Origin: an uncultured Chromatiaceae bacterium
GTDB taxonomy: Bacteria; Pseudomonadota; Gammaproteobacteria; Enterobacterales; Alteromonadaceae
DNA length: 37,483 bases
Direction: 5' to 3'
Assembly (NCBI GenBank): GCA_937978655.1
Contig: CALJUX010000046.1
Coordinates: forward strand, 1-37,483
This document shows positions 1 through 8,368 of this stretch, piece after piece. The translations under genes and the position numbers were made by a program. The notes beneath the pieces were generated by a model, which saw only the letters and a list, made by a program, of their open reading frames with translations, had not been told where the DNA came from and ran no database searches. The first letter of the stretch is position 1, and each line of letters starts with the position of its first letter.

Positions 1-55
1 AACCAGTGACCCTCGCCTTGTAAGGGCGATGCTCTCCCAGCTGAGCTAAGCATCC
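1..55 (-). tRNA. tRNA-Val (anticodon UAC), 3' part cut by window edge
   Basis: Base for base the same as the complete tRNA-Val at 76-151 over the part present. The acceptor 5' strand, D arm, anticodon arm with loop CTTACAA (anticodon TAC) and part of the T arm are in the window; the acceptor 3' strand and CCA lie beyond position 1. It is transcribed leftward, 20 nt after the CCA of the upstream copy, so the two are almost certainly cotranscribed. More copies may lie to the left, as in the valU cluster beside gltX in E. coli. Confidence 0.95.
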
Positions 56-75
56 TGGGGGTATCACAGAAGAAT

Positions 76-151
76 TGGTGGATGCTACTGGGATCGAACC
101 AGTGACCCTCGCCTTGTAAGGGCGATGCTCTCCCAGCTGAGCTAAGCATCC
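76..151 (-). tRNA. tRNA-Val (anticodon UAC)
   Basis: A 76-nt cloverleaf on the minus strand beginning GGATGCTTAGCTCAGCTGG and ending with an encoded CCA. The anticodon stem is CGCCC/GGGCG-like with loop CTTACAA, giving anticodon TAC, which reads GUA and, when modified, other valine codons. The T loop has the GTTCGATCC pattern. It is the first gene of a leftward tRNA operon with a near-consensus promoter at 171-198, divergent from gltX. Confidence 0.97.
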
Positions 152-170
152 GTCCTAACGTTCGGCGGTC

Positions 171-198
171 ATTATAGGGACCGGGCTTTTTGTGTCAA
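171..198 (-). promoter_or_regulatory. sigma-70 promoter of the tRNA-Val operon
   Basis: On the minus strand a perfect TTGACA (193-198) and a perfect TATAAT (171-176) are separated by 16 nt. The stretch after the -10 (GACCGCCG) is GC-rich, the discriminator type usual for stringently controlled stable-RNA promoters. The expected start lies about 10-15 nt upstream of the mature tRNA 5' end. Confidence 0.85.
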
Positions 199-338
199 TA
201 ATATTTTTAGATATTACAGCCGGATGCTGTAAAAGTAGCCGTTTCAGGCTCTATTGTTGCTGCCTTGTGCAAAAGTTGCCGGCGAAATCGCCATTGCCGT
301 ATTGCTGCGACCAAGCGGCCAAACAGACGGCAGAATGG

Positions 339-367
339 CAGACAAAACACCGCCACATTGCTACAAT
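339..367 (+). promoter_or_regulatory. Putative sigma-70 promoter of gltX
   Basis: CAGACA (339-344; 4 of 6 to consensus) and TACAAT (362-367; 5 of 6) with 17-nt spacing, about 35 nt upstream of the gltX ATG. It is oriented away from the tRNA promoter. Confidence 0.55.
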
Positions 368-402
368 AGCGCCCATTTTTCGACAGACCTTCTGGAAGCC
401 TT

Positions 403-1815
403 ATGTCTACTGTGACCCGTTTTGCCCCAAGTCCTACCGGTTACCTGCATGTCGGCGGTGCCCGTACTGCGTTGTTTAGCTGGCTGTATGCCAAAAAAAC
501 CGGTGGAAAATTCATTCTGCGCATTGAAGATACCGATCTGGAACGCTCCACGCAGGCGTCGGTCGATGCCATTATGGACGGCATGAACTGGTTAGAGCTG
601 GACTGGGATGACGGCCCGTATTATCAGACCAAACGTTTTGATTTGTATAAAGAAGTCGTAGCGCAGCTGCTGGCCGAAGGCAAAGCGTACAAATGCTTCT
701 GCACACCGGAAGAAGTCGACGCGATGCGCGAAGCACAAATGGCCGCCGGCGAAAAACCGAAATACAACGGTATGTGGCGTGACCGCACTGACCACCCAAC
801 GGACAAACCATTTTGCATCCGCTTTAAAAACCCGCTGGATGGCGTGGTGGTCATCGACGATATGATCAAAGGCCGCATCGAAGTGGCAAACGCAGAGCTT
901 GATGATTTAGTTATTGCCCGCAGTGACGGCGTCCCAACGTATAACCTGACGGTTGTGGTCGACGACTGGAAAATGGGCGTGACTCATGTCATTCGCGGTG
1001 ATGATCACGTCAATAACACACCACGGCAGATGAACATTCTGGCCGCGTTAGGCGCGACTTTACCGAAATACGCGCACGTGCCAATGATTCTGGGCGATGA
1101 CGGCAAACGTCTGTCCAAGCGCCATGGCGCGGTCGGTGTGATGCAATACCGCGACAACGGTTTCCTGCCGGAAGCATTGCTGAATTATCTGGTCCGTCTT
1201 GGCTGGTCACACGGCGACCAGGAGATTTTCAGCCGCGACGAGCTGGTCGAACTCTTTGATTTATCTGCCTGTAACCGCGCACCTTCGGCTTTTAATACCG
1301 AAAAACTGCTGTGGTTAAATCAGCACTATATCCGCACTTCACCGGTGGCCCATGTCGCCAAGCACCTGCAGTGGCATGTTGAAGACCAAAAGCTCGATAT
1401 CAGCAATGGCCCAAGCCTGGAGCAGTTGATTGCAGTGCAGGGCGAGCGGGTGAAAACGCTCAAGGAAATGATCGAAGTCAGCCGTTATTTCTATGAAGAC
1501 TTCAGCACTTTTGAAGAAAACGCCGCGAAAAAACATTTACGCCCGGTCGCCGCAGAGCCGTTAAAAGCCGTGCAAGCGCATTTAGCCTCTCTTAATGACT
1601 GGTCGGCTGAAGCTGTGCATGCCGCCATCAACGGCGCTGCTGAAAGTTTGGGCCTTGGCATGGGCAAAGTGGGGATGCCGCTGCGGGTTGCAGTGACTGG
1701 TGGTGGCAATTCACCGTCGCTGGATGTCACCTTAGCGCTGATTGGTAAAGCCCGTTGTCTGGCGCGCATTGACCTGGCGCTGGCCTTTATCGCCGAGCGC
1801 GGTGAGGCAGCATAA
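403..1815 (+). CDS. gltX: Glutamate--tRNA ligase
   Basis: Charges tRNA-Glu with glutamate in the cytoplasm; class I aminoacyl-tRNA synthetase. The 470-residue product has the HIGH-type motif YLHVG at residues 14-18 after FAPSPTG, the IEDTDLERS segment near 41-49, and the KMSKS-type loop RLSKR at 236-240. Length matches the usual bacterial enzyme (about 470). The ATG at 403 is preceded by GGAAG at good spacing, and the protein begins directly with the conserved MSTVTRFAPSPTG, so the start is firm. The gene stands alone, between a divergent tRNA-Val operon and its own terminator at 1848. Only one gltX-type gene is in the window, so I treat it as the discriminating housekeeping enzyme. Confidence 0.98.
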   Translation: MSTVTRFAPSPTGYLHVGGARTALFSWLYAKKTGGKFILRIEDTDLERSTQASVDAIMDGMNWLELDWDDGPYYQTKRFDLYKEVVAQLLAEGKAYKCFCTPEEVDAMREAQMAAGEKPKYNGMWRDRTDHPTDKPFCIRFKNPLDGVVVIDDMIKGRIEVANAELDDLVIARSDGVPTYNLTVVVDDWKMGVTHVIRGDDHVNNTPRQMNILAALGATLPKYAHVPMILGDDGKRLSKRHGAVGVMQYRDNGFLPEALLNYLVRLGWSHGDQEIFSRDELVELFDLSACNRAPSAFNTEKLLWLNQHYIRTSPVAHVAKHLQWHVEDQKLDISNGPSLEQLIAVQGERVKTLKEMIEVSRYFYEDFSTFEENAAKKHLRPVAAEPLKAVQAHLASLNDWSAEAVHAAINGAAESLGLGMGKVGMPLRVAVTGGGNSPSLDVTLALIGKARCLARIDLALAFIAERGEAA

Positions 1816-1847
1816 GCTCCTGTTTGCCGGCTGAAACCAGTGCTATT

Positions 1848-1879
1848 AAAGCCAGTCATTGACTGGCTTTCCTATTTTT
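1848..1879 (+). terminator. Rho-independent terminator of gltX
   Basis: AAAGCCAGTC / GACTGGCTTT perfect 10-bp stem with an ATT loop (1848-1870), followed by a T-rich tract, 32 nt after the gltX stop. Confidence 0.85.
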
Positions 1880-1880
1880 C

Positions 1881-1907
1881 TGACAGCTCAGGCTGTCATC
1901 GTTTTTA
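1881..1907 (+). terminator. Second small hairpin with T-run after gltX
   Basis: TGACAG / CTGTCA 6-bp stem with a 6-nt loop (1881-1898), then ATCGTTTTT. It may back up the gltX terminator or sit in the leader of the next gene; 6 bp is weak by itself. Confidence 0.4.
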
Positions 1908-1920
1908 AAAAGAGTGTGTT

Positions 1921-2832
1921 GTGAAGCAGTTTTTATCCTTTGTTATTTTAACTGGTAGTCTTTATTTTTCACCGGCGCAAGCCATCGGCAATGCTGCGGA
2001 ATTTGACAATAACGTGCAGGCGATCCCGCTTGGACAATCGGCACTGCCGCAGGAAAAGCTGCGCTCCGGCCAGACTTATCAGCAGTTAAAGGAAAATGCT
2101 TTTTCGACGGATTCGGCATTAGGCGGCGACAAAGTGCAGGCGATAGATCCGGACAAAATCTGGGGGGGTGATATTGAGCTCGGGCTGGTGCTGAGCAGCG
2201 GCAATACCCAATCAACGGCGATTCGTACCAATGCCGAACTGATGCACGAACTGACGGATTTTCGTAACAAATACCTGATCCAGACGCTTATTCAGCGCAA
2301 CAGCCAGATTGATGAAACCACCGGTGATAAAACGCGTTACACCACAGCGCAGCGCATCAATCTGGTTGGTCAGAGTAACTACAAATTTTATCAAAGTGAG
2401 CACAGTATTTTCGGCCGTGCGGCTTATTTAAATGACCGTTTTGGTGCTTTTGAAGAGCAGGGCTCTTTGGCGGCCGGTTATGCGATGCGGGCTTATCAAA
2501 GTGGCGATGATTACCTCGATTTGGAAACCGGTCCTGGTATCGCTTATCAGCAAACCAGCGATAAAAATACCAGCAGCGGTATGATTTGGTGGGTCGCGGC
2601 CAACCTCGATTATCACTTAACCGACAGCAACAGTTTCCGTCAGGCCTTAGAATGGTCAGTGTCTTTGGATGGTAAAAACTCCAGCTGGCAAAGCCGATCC
2701 AGTCTGACGTCACAGGTGAACGGCCGTCTATCGATGCGACTGAATTTCACCGTCAAATACGATTCCAACCCGGGCCAGTTCCGGCAGAAAACCGATACTG
2801 AAACTTCGGCAACCCTGGTGTATTCATTCTGA
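1921..2832 (+). CDS. DUF481 family outer-membrane protein (YdiY-like)
   Basis: Predicted outer-membrane beta-barrel of the DUF481 (salt-induced outer membrane protein) family; its molecular function is not established. The product has 303 residues with a Sec signal peptide (hydrophobic 4-17, AQA cleavage near 21), a linker to about residue 75, then the family start GGDIELGLVLSSGNT and many alternating amphipathic strands. It ends in YSF, the terminal aromatic expected for BAM-assembled barrels. The start is GTG; no ATG lies near the signal peptide, and AGAG sits upstream at good spacing. The stop overlaps the next gene's ATG by 1 nt, so the two are coupled. Confidence 0.85.
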   Translation: MKQFLSFVILTGSLYFSPAQAIGNAAEFDNNVQAIPLGQSALPQEKLRSGQTYQQLKENAFSTDSALGGDKVQAIDPDKIWGGDIELGLVLSSGNTQSTAIRTNAELMHELTDFRNKYLIQTLIQRNSQIDETTGDKTRYTTAQRINLVGQSNYKFYQSEHSIFGRAAYLNDRFGAFEEQGSLAAGYAMRAYQSGDDYLDLETGPGIAYQQTSDKNTSSGMIWWVAANLDYHLTDSNSFRQALEWSVSLDGKNSSWQSRSSLTSQVNGRLSMRLNFTVKYDSNPGQFRQKTDTETSATLVYSF

Positions 2833-3371
2833 TGCGAATCAAGATTGCCAGTTGTTTTGCTCTGTTGCTGAGCCTGAACACTCAGGCAAGCGAGGCTTAT
2901 CATTGGTTATTGCCAGATAGCTACCAGCGGCAAGCAACGGATTCACTGCTCAGTATCAACTTTAAAAATCCGCAGCAAGTGCTGCTGAACTTAAGTTTGT
3001 TTGTTGATGACGAGTGGCGCGACGTCACAGCTGAAACCATGCGTGATGAGTTTATTGACGGTTTATTGGCAGTGCCCGGAGTTAAATCCGGCCGGCGTTT
3101 TGTGCTGAAACTACCGGCACAGCAGCTGGGGAAACGCCAAATTCCGCCGCGTGAATGGTTTTGTCAGGACTGGCAGGGGCCGGGCCTTAAAAAAGGCAGT
3201 AAGCAGATTGGTCGGATTTGTGTGTTTGCCGAACAGGCGTTGCGGGTGGTGGTGAGTTTAAACAGTCCATCGCTTCACGCCAAAGCGGCGGCGGAAGATT
3301 ATCAGGCGGCACTTGCAAGTTTAAGTCTGGATTGGGATGCGCTGGTGGCGCTCAGGGACAGTCAGCCATAG
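2832..3371 (+). CDS. Exported hypothetical protein, coupled to the DUF481 gene
   Basis: I do not recognise the family. The product has 179 residues with a signal peptide (MRIKIASC, hydrophobic to about 15, cleavage near TQA at 17-19). The mature part is about 160 residues with two cysteines (in EWFCQDW and GRICVFAE) that could form a periplasmic disulfide; no membrane segment follows. The ATG overlaps the TGA of the DUF481 gene, so they share an mRNA and probably a role in the envelope, perhaps as a periplasmic partner of the barrel. That role is inferred from position only. Confidence 0.75.
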   Translation: MRIKIASCFALLLSLNTQASEAYHWLLPDSYQRQATDSLLSINFKNPQQVLLNLSLFVDDEWRDVTAETMRDEFIDGLLAVPGVKSGRRFVLKLPAQQLGKRQIPPREWFCQDWQGPGLKKGSKQIGRICVFAEQALRVVVSLNSPSLHAKAAAEDYQAALASLSLDWDALVALRDSQP

Positions 3372-3393
3372 TTAGTCATAGTCAGTTGAACAT

Positions 3394-3422
3394 AAAAAAA
3401 ACCGCCGATGGCGGTTTTTTTT
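3394..3422. terminator. Bidirectional terminator between convergent genes
   Basis: An A7 tract and ACCGCC / GGCGGT with a GAT loop, followed by T9. The symmetric A- and T-tracts let it end both the rightward DUF481 operon and the leftward serA transcript. Confidence 0.9.
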
Positions 3423-3451
3423 ATGGTTCTGTAAACCAGATAACGCAGCGA

Positions 3452-4678
3452 TTAGTGCAGCACCCGCGCTTTGAGCGTGCCTGGAATGGCTTTCAGTTCA
3501 TTCAGTGCCAGCTCCTGGTCATCACTGTCGATATCAATCACCACATAACCAATTTCGGCGTTAGTTTGCAGATATTGACCGGAAATGTTGATGCCGTGAC
3601 GGGCGAAGGCTTCGTTGATTTTGGTCAGCATGCCCGGCTGGTTTTTGTGGATATGCAGCAGGCGTGAACGGCCTTTGTGCTCTGGCAGCGACACTTCCGG
3701 GAAATTGACTGCCGACAGCGTGGAGCCGTTGTCAGAATATTTCACCAGCTTGCCAGCCACTTCGTAACCGATATTTTCCTGCGCTTCCTGAGTTGAACCA
3801 CCGATATGCGGCGTCAGGATCACGTTGTCAAACTCGCGCAGTGGCGAAACAAATTCTTCGTCGTTGCCGGTCGGTTCAACCGGGAATACGTCAATGGCGG
3901 CGCCGGCCAGTTTTTTGCTGGCAAGGGCAGCGGCTAACGCGTCGATGTCGACCACAGTGCCGCGCGAGGCGTTAATCAGGATAGCACCGGCCTTCATCAG
4001 GTCGAGTTCTGCTTCACCAATCATATGTTTGGTCTGCGGTGTTTCCGGCACATGCAAAGTCACGATGTCTGAGGTTTTCAGCAGAGTGGCGAAATCGACT
4101 TGTGTGGCATTGCCGAGCACCAGCTTGTCTTCAATATCGTAAAACTGCACACGCATACCGATGTTTTCCGCCATGATCGACAGCTGCGTACCGATATGGC
4201 CATAACCGATAATACCCAGCGTTTTACCGCGCGCTTCAAACGATTGGTTTGCAGTTTTTTGCCATTCGCCCCGATGCGCGGCGGCGTTACGCTGTGGAAT
4301 ACCACGCAGCAGCATAATGATTTCACCGAGCACCAGTTCAGCCACAGAACGGGTATTGGAGAACGGCGCATTAAATACCGGAATAGCCCGGCGCAGCGCA
4401 GCGTCTAAATCAACCTGATTGGTACCGATACAGAAACAACCAATAGCCGCCAGTTTTTGCGCTTCTGCCAGCACCTTGTCCGTCAGCTGAGTGCGGGAGC
4501 GGATACCGATAAAATGCACGTCGCGGATTTTTTCAATCAGTTCCGCTTCGTCCAATGAGGTTTTTAAATATTCAATATTGCTGTAACCCTGATTTTTAAA
4601 GGTTTGCACAGCACTTTGGTGTAAGCCTTCCAGCAACAGGATTTTGATCTTGTCTTTGGGTAACGAGTACTTTTCCAT
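3452..4678 (-). CDS. serA: D-3-phosphoglycerate dehydrogenase
   Basis: Oxidises 3-phosphoglycerate to 3-phosphohydroxypyruvate with NAD+, the first step of serine synthesis, in the cytoplasm. The 408-residue protein has the Rossmann motif GYGHIG (158-163), catalytic Arg239 in NASRG, Glu268 in FPVEP and His291 in TPHIGGST. A C-terminal ACT domain (about 337-408, LHIHKNQPGM) normally binds serine for feedback inhibition. Length matches the E. coli type (about 410). I place the start at ATG 4678, with AAGAG about 8 nt upstream; a GTG at 4684 in the same frame is too close to that site. It lies 70 nt downstream of rpiA on the same strand, probably sharing its transcript. Confidence 0.97.
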   Translation of the reverse strand: MEKYSLPKDKIKILLLEGLHQSAVQTFKNQGYSNIEYLKTSLDEAELIEKIRDVHFIGIRSRTQLTDKVLAEAQKLAAIGCFCIGTNQVDLDAALRRAIPVFNAPFSNTRSVAELVLGEIIMLLRGIPQRNAAAHRGEWQKTANQSFEARGKTLGIIGYGHIGTQLSIMAENIGMRVQFYDIEDKLVLGNATQVDFATLLKTSDIVTLHVPETPQTKHMIGEAELDLMKAGAILINASRGTVVDIDALAAALASKKLAGAAIDVFPVEPTGNDEEFVSPLREFDNVILTPHIGGSTQEAQENIGYEVAGKLVKYSDNGSTLSAVNFPEVSLPEHKGRSRLLHIHKNQPGMLTKINEAFARHGINISGQYLQTNAEIGYVVIDIDSDDQELALNELKAIPGTLKARVLH

Positions 4679-4748
4679 CTTCACTTCTCTTAATGTTGCA
4701 AAATTCTGGCTCGGGCTTTGGTTGTGTTCTTTTTTTATAATTCTGGTT

Positions 4749-5432
4749 TTATTTGATCACACGCGTGCCGTCCGGGCCACCGACCAGCACGATGTCGGCG
4801 GCGCGGGCGGCGAACAGGCCGTTACAGACCACGCCGGTGATTTGATTGATTTGTTGTTCCAGCGCCAGCGCGTCGGTGATCTGTAAATCGTGCACATCTA
4901 AAATAATATTGCCGTTGTCTGTGATCACAGCTTCGCGCCAGACCGGGCGGCCACCGAGTTTTTGCAGCTCACGTGTCACAAAGTTGCGCGCCATCGGGAT
5001 GACTTCGACCGGCAGCGGGAATTTCCCCAGCACCGCCACTTCTTTGCTGGCATCGACAATACAGACAAATTTGTCGGCAACGGCGGCAACGATTTTTTCC
5101 CGGGTTAAAGCGGCGCCGCCGCCTTTAATCATGTGACGGCTGGGATTGATTTCATCGGCGCCATCGACATAGACGCTGAAACTGTCGATGTCATTGAGGT
5201 CAAACACCTGGATGCCCAGTGCCTGCATTTTTTCGGTGCTGGCGATGGAGCTCGACACTGCGCCTTTGATCTCATTTTTAATACTGGCTAAGGCGTCGAT
5301 AAAATGATTGACCGTAGAACCGGTGCCAACACCCACAATGCTGTGGCGGGGGACAAATTCCAGCGCAGCCCAGGCGGCGCGTTTTTTCATTTCATCTTGA
5401 GTGATTGTCGATTGAGTGCTTGCGGTAGACAT
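4749..5432 (-). CDS. rpiA: Ribose-5-phosphate isomerase A
   Basis: Interconverts ribose 5-phosphate and ribulose 5-phosphate in the non-oxidative pentose phosphate pathway. The 227-residue protein (family about 219) has the phosphate loop GTGST (36-40), SSSIAST near 60-66, DGADE (90-94) with the catalytic acid region, and KGGGAALTREK (103-113). The N-terminus is a few residues longer than in E. coli. AAAGAG upstream of the ATG supports the start. rpiA-serA adjacency is also found in enterics. Confidence 0.97.
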   Translation of the reverse strand: MSTASTQSTITQDEMKKRAAWAALEFVPRHSIVGVGTGSTVNHFIDALASIKNEIKGAVSSSIASTEKMQALGIQVFDLNDIDSFSVYVDGADEINPSRHMIKGGGAALTREKIVAAVADKFVCIVDASKEVAVLGKFPLPVEVIPMARNFVTRELQKLGGRPVWREAVITDNGNIILDVHDLQITDALALEQQINQITGVVCNGLFAARAADIVLVGGPDGTRVIK

Positions 5433-5466
5433 CAGACTGCTCTTTCACGTTTAGCCATACAGACGG

Positions 5467-5494
5467 ATATTATATCGAAAGCGGGGGCCGGCAA
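5467..5494 (-). promoter_or_regulatory. Putative sigma-70 promoter of rpiA(-serA)
   Basis: On the minus strand TTGCCG (5489-5494), 16 nt, then TAATAT (5467-5472); a perfect TATAAT overlaps in a second register at 5469-5474. It lies about 35 nt upstream of the rpiA ATG. Confidence 0.55.
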
Positions 5495-5566
5495 AAGGCC
5501 AATTTTAGTTTGTGCTGATAAATTCAGTGAATAGTCGATATTTGCTGGTCTGCGGGGCCTGATAAA

Positions 5567-5598
5567 ACAAAAACGCCGCAACAAGGGCGGCGTTTTGT
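5567..5598 (-). terminator. Terminator of the Ca2+/Na+ antiporter gene
   Basis: AAAACGCCGC / GCGGCGTTTT, a 10-bp stem with a 7-nt loop, extended by flanking ACA/TGT. On the minus strand it ends in a T-run, 15 nt after the antiporter stop. Confidence 0.8.
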
Positions 5599-5613
5599 CT
5601 TCATGAATCCGAA

Positions 5614-6693
5614 TTAACCGGCGGCCTGTTGCCGGCGCTGCCGGAAGTCATGCAGCAGCGACAGCACCACATAAACCCCAATCACCGGCACTAAGCCGTA
5701 CAGGATGTAATCCTGCAGCTGTGGCAGATAATCGAGTTTCAGTGTCAGCGCCACCAGATACCAGGTGTAAGCGACATAAGCAGCCAGGAACAAAACACCT
5801 TCGATGCGGTTTAAGATGGCGCCGGCGAAGAAGAACGGCACACACAGCAGCGCAACCGCTAACATCACCGGAATATCCAGCGCGGCCATTTGAGCGCCTG
5901 CCAATAAAGGCACCGGAGACACCAGGCCTGACAGGCCCAGCACGCACAGAATATTAAAAATGTTACTGCCAACCACGTTGCCAACAGCAATATCGCGCTC
6001 ACCACGGATGGTTGCAACGATGGACGTGACTACTTCTGGTAAAGAAGTACCGGCGGCGACAATCGTCAGGCCTATCACGGCTTCGTTGACACCCCAGGCT
6101 GTTGCCAGCGCCACAGCACTGTCGACCAGTAACCGCGCACCAAATACCAGCAGCCCGAGGCCGCCGACCACAAACAGCAGGTTTTGCCACATCGGATGCG
6201 GTTCTTTTAATAAGGCTTCGACTTCGTCATCGCCATCGCCTGCACCTTGTTTTTTGCCCTGGCGGAATAAAAACACTGTGTAGGCGATGAGGCCTGCGAA
6301 TAATACACCCGCTTCCAGACGGCTCAGCTGGCCGTCCTGTACCATCCAGACGCAGAGTAAGGATGCGACAACCATAATCGGCACATCCTGACGGATCAGT
6401 TGCTTTGAAATCACCAGTGGCACTATGACTGCCGAAACACCGAGGATAAACAACACGTTGAAGATATTACTGCCAACCACATTGGCAATGGCCAGTTCGG
6501 CCTGACCGGCGTAGGCGGCTTTCACGCTCACCGCTAACTCTGGGGCACTGGTGCCAAAGGCGACGACGGTTAAACCAATCACCAGACTCGGAATACCAAA
6601 AGCTCCGGCCAGCCTGGCTGCGCCTTTGACCAGCGTATCTGCCCCTGCCACTAATAAAACCAGGCCGAGGCCCAGCAATAACCACGTCATCAT
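5614..6693 (-). CDS. Calcium/sodium antiporter of the CaCA family (YrbG-like)
   Basis: Predicted inner-membrane cation/Ca2+ exchanger. The 359-residue protein has the two inverted alpha-repeats of the family: GTSAPE at 47-52 followed by GSNIFN near 74-79, and GTSLPE at 215-220 followed by GSNIFN near 242-247. The acidic residues in these motifs bind the cation. About ten hydrophobic segments are split by a cytoplasmic loop rich in charge (about 144-168, KKQGAGDGDDEVE). Length fits YrbG-type proteins (about 325-360). Two adjacent ATGs (6693, 6690) are possible starts and neither has a strong ribosome site. The gene stands alone with its own terminator. The transported ions are inferred from the family. 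Confidence 0.93.
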   Translation of the reverse strand: MMTWLLLGLGLVLLVAGADTLVKGAARLAGAFGIPSLVIGLTVVAFGTSAPELAVSVKAAYAGQAELAIANVVGSNIFNVLFILGVSAVIVPLVISKQLIRQDVPIMVVASLLCVWMVQDGQLSRLEAGVLFAGLIAYTVFLFRQGKKQGAGDGDDEVEALLKEPHPMWQNLLFVVGGLGLLVFGARLLVDSAVALATAWGVNEAVIGLTIVAAGTSLPEVVTSIVATIRGERDIAVGNVVGSNIFNILCVLGLSGLVSPVPLLAGAQMAALDIPVMLAVALLCVPFFFAGAILNRIEGVLFLAAYVAYTWYLVALTLKLDYLPQLQDYILYGLVPVIGVYVVLSLLHDFRQRRQQAAG

Positions 6694-6832
6694 GTTGTGT
6701 CTGCCTGCTTGAAATGTTTAGAAACAAATGCGGCAAGCGTACTGGTATGAGCGCTGAAACTCAATCAAGATTAACCTGAACATGCCACAGCTTTGCCCGA
6801 AGTTTGCCAGCAGTGGGCCGGCTGTTGTCACG

Positions 6833-6854
6833 AAAACGGCACCCGAAGGTGCCG
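6833..6854 (-). terminator. Terminator of the DUF4397-like lipoprotein gene
   Basis: CGGCACC / GGTGCCG 7-bp stem closed by a TTCG-type tetraloop, then TTTTCG on the minus strand, about 27 nt beyond the stop. Confidence 0.8.
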
Positions 6855-6882
6855 CTTGCTGAACAGTATTCACCTCACGTGA

Positions 6883-8241
6883 CTATTTCGCCAGTGTCAG
6901 CTTAAAACCACTTAACGAGTTTTGTTCTTTTTCGGCCACCAGCAAATAGTTGCTGCCGCTGACCAATTTGGTCAGTTCGGTCTGCGCTAACAGGATTTTG
7001 TTATTGTTATTGTCTTTATGAACCACATACATCGTGTATTCGCCGGCCGGCAAGGTCACGCTGGTTTGCGAGGCGTAGTTCAGCGTTGTGACGTAATACG
7101 GCGTGTTTTCCATGGTGTAGCCCGGTTTGACAAAATACAGGCTGACCTGGTCGTAATCGGCGATGGTATTGACCGCATTAAACACAAAGTCATACACCTG
7201 CGGTGTTTTTGAGTCTGTCACTGTGATCGCGGCGGCTTTGGCGTTGGCGTCCAGATAAAACACCACTGATTTCACCGCGCCCTGACTTAACGTCATCAGG
7301 CCGTTGCGCATCACCAGCGTGCCCTTGGCATCGGTCAGACTGACGCGGTAATCACCAGCCACCACTTCGGTGTAGGCACTTAAAGTGTCAAACGGCAGTT
7401 TGGCGATGGCGGGCGTTGCGGTTAAATCGCCGAGGAACACACTGCCGGTGCCGCTGTCATTGATTGAGTTGTACACACGGAACTGGGCGTTACTGGTGAC
7501 ATCTTCCAGTGTGGTGACTGCTGTGGTGTTTCCAATCAGGTCCAGCGCCAGTTTGTTGTTAGCAGAGGGGCCAGTGGCGCTTCTGAGCACCAGCAGGTAT
7601 TCGGTTTCATAACTTAAAGTCACGGCATCAGATTTAAATAACACCGTTTTGTCGCCGCCTTTGGTGACATAAAAAATGTAGCTGCCGGTGGCGTAGGTCT
7701 GGAATTGGCTCAGGCCTTTGTAACTGGCCGTATTGACCAGCTTGGCGTCAGAAAAGGCCTGGTCGTCTTCAGAAATGTATAAGTCGTAGCTGTTGCTGTT
7801 GTTGACCAGGTTCAGCATCGCCACTTTAAACTGATCGTCTAAGGTGTCGTCCCGGCTGAATTTAAAGGTCAGCAATTCCGGGCTGTTAAAATCACCCAGC
7901 ATGGTCAAAAAGGTTTTTTCGCCGTCCGCTAATGCGACCTTGTCAGTGCGGACTGTGGCGGTTTCACCGCTGGCGGGTGTCCAGTTCAGCTCTAAACCAT
8001 AACTGCCGGCTTCCATTGTCACCAGACCGGTGGCGTCGGCGAAAGTGGCGGAGCCCACGGCAATTTCATCGTCATCGGCTTCAATCAGTTGCAAAGTGGT
8101 GTTGGCGCTGTTGGCCGAGCCGTTATAAAACTGAATGTAAGCATCAGGGTAAGTATCAGAACCACTGTTGTCTGAACTGCCGCCACATGCGGTCAGGGTA
8201 AGGCTGCTGATGGCCAGCGCCAGCATACGTAATGTCGACAT
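6883..8241 (-). CDS. Secreted lipoprotein with DUF4397-like beta-sandwich repeats
   Basis: The 452-residue protein has a signal peptide with lipobox LTAC (Cys19) followed by a Gly/Ser/Asp-rich linker to about 32; the residues after Cys (GG) do not suggest an inner-membrane retention Asp. The rest reads as about four repeated beta-rich units starting near residues 34 (AYIQFYNGS), 137 (FKVAMLNLVN), 250 (AQFRVYNS) and 349 (YDFVFNAVN). Each unit has a late 'AG.Y.....' turn (AGSYGLEL, TGSYIFYV, AGDYRVSL, AGEYTMYV), as in DUF4397 domains. No catalytic motif is visible, so a structural or adhesive envelope role is only a guess. It is monocistronic, between a 127-nt upstream gap and its own terminator. 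Confidence 0.75.
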   Translation of the reverse strand: MSTLRMLALAISSLTLTACGGSSDNSGSDTYPDAYIQFYNGSANSANTTLQLIEADDDEIAVGSATFADATGLVTMEAGSYGLELNWTPASGETATVRTDKVALADGEKTFLTMLGDFNSPELLTFKFSRDDTLDDQFKVAMLNLVNNSNSYDLYISEDDQAFSDAKLVNTASYKGLSQFQTYATGSYIFYVTKGGDKTVLFKSDAVTLSYETEYLLVLRSATGPSANNKLALDLIGNTTAVTTLEDVTSNAQFRVYNSINDSGTGSVFLGDLTATPAIAKLPFDTLSAYTEVVAGDYRVSLTDAKGTLVMRNGLMTLSQGAVKSVVFYLDANAKAAAITVTDSKTPQVYDFVFNAVNTIADYDQVSLYFVKPGYTMENTPYYVTTLNYASQTSVTLPAGEYTMYVVHKDNNNNKILLAQTELTKLVSGSNYLLVAEKEQNSLSGFKLTLAK

Positions 8242-8368
8242 AACTGCTCTCTATTGACAGGGAAACCTGGGTTTAAACGCGCCAATAGGAGCAGATTTTT
8301 TAAGTTAAGTTTCTGATTTTACCGAGCTTTACGGGCCTTAATCTAAGTTTACACAACCCGCCATCAGC

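Noticed and set aside
1..151. Near-identical direct repeat at the window start
   Set aside because: Explained by two tandem copies of the same tRNA-Val gene; not a mobile element or attachment site.
192..479. Plus-strand 95-codon open frame before and into gltX
   Set aside because: It overlaps the divergent promoters and the start of gltX in another frame, has no ribosome site and is Cys-rich in a way typical of non-coding frames.
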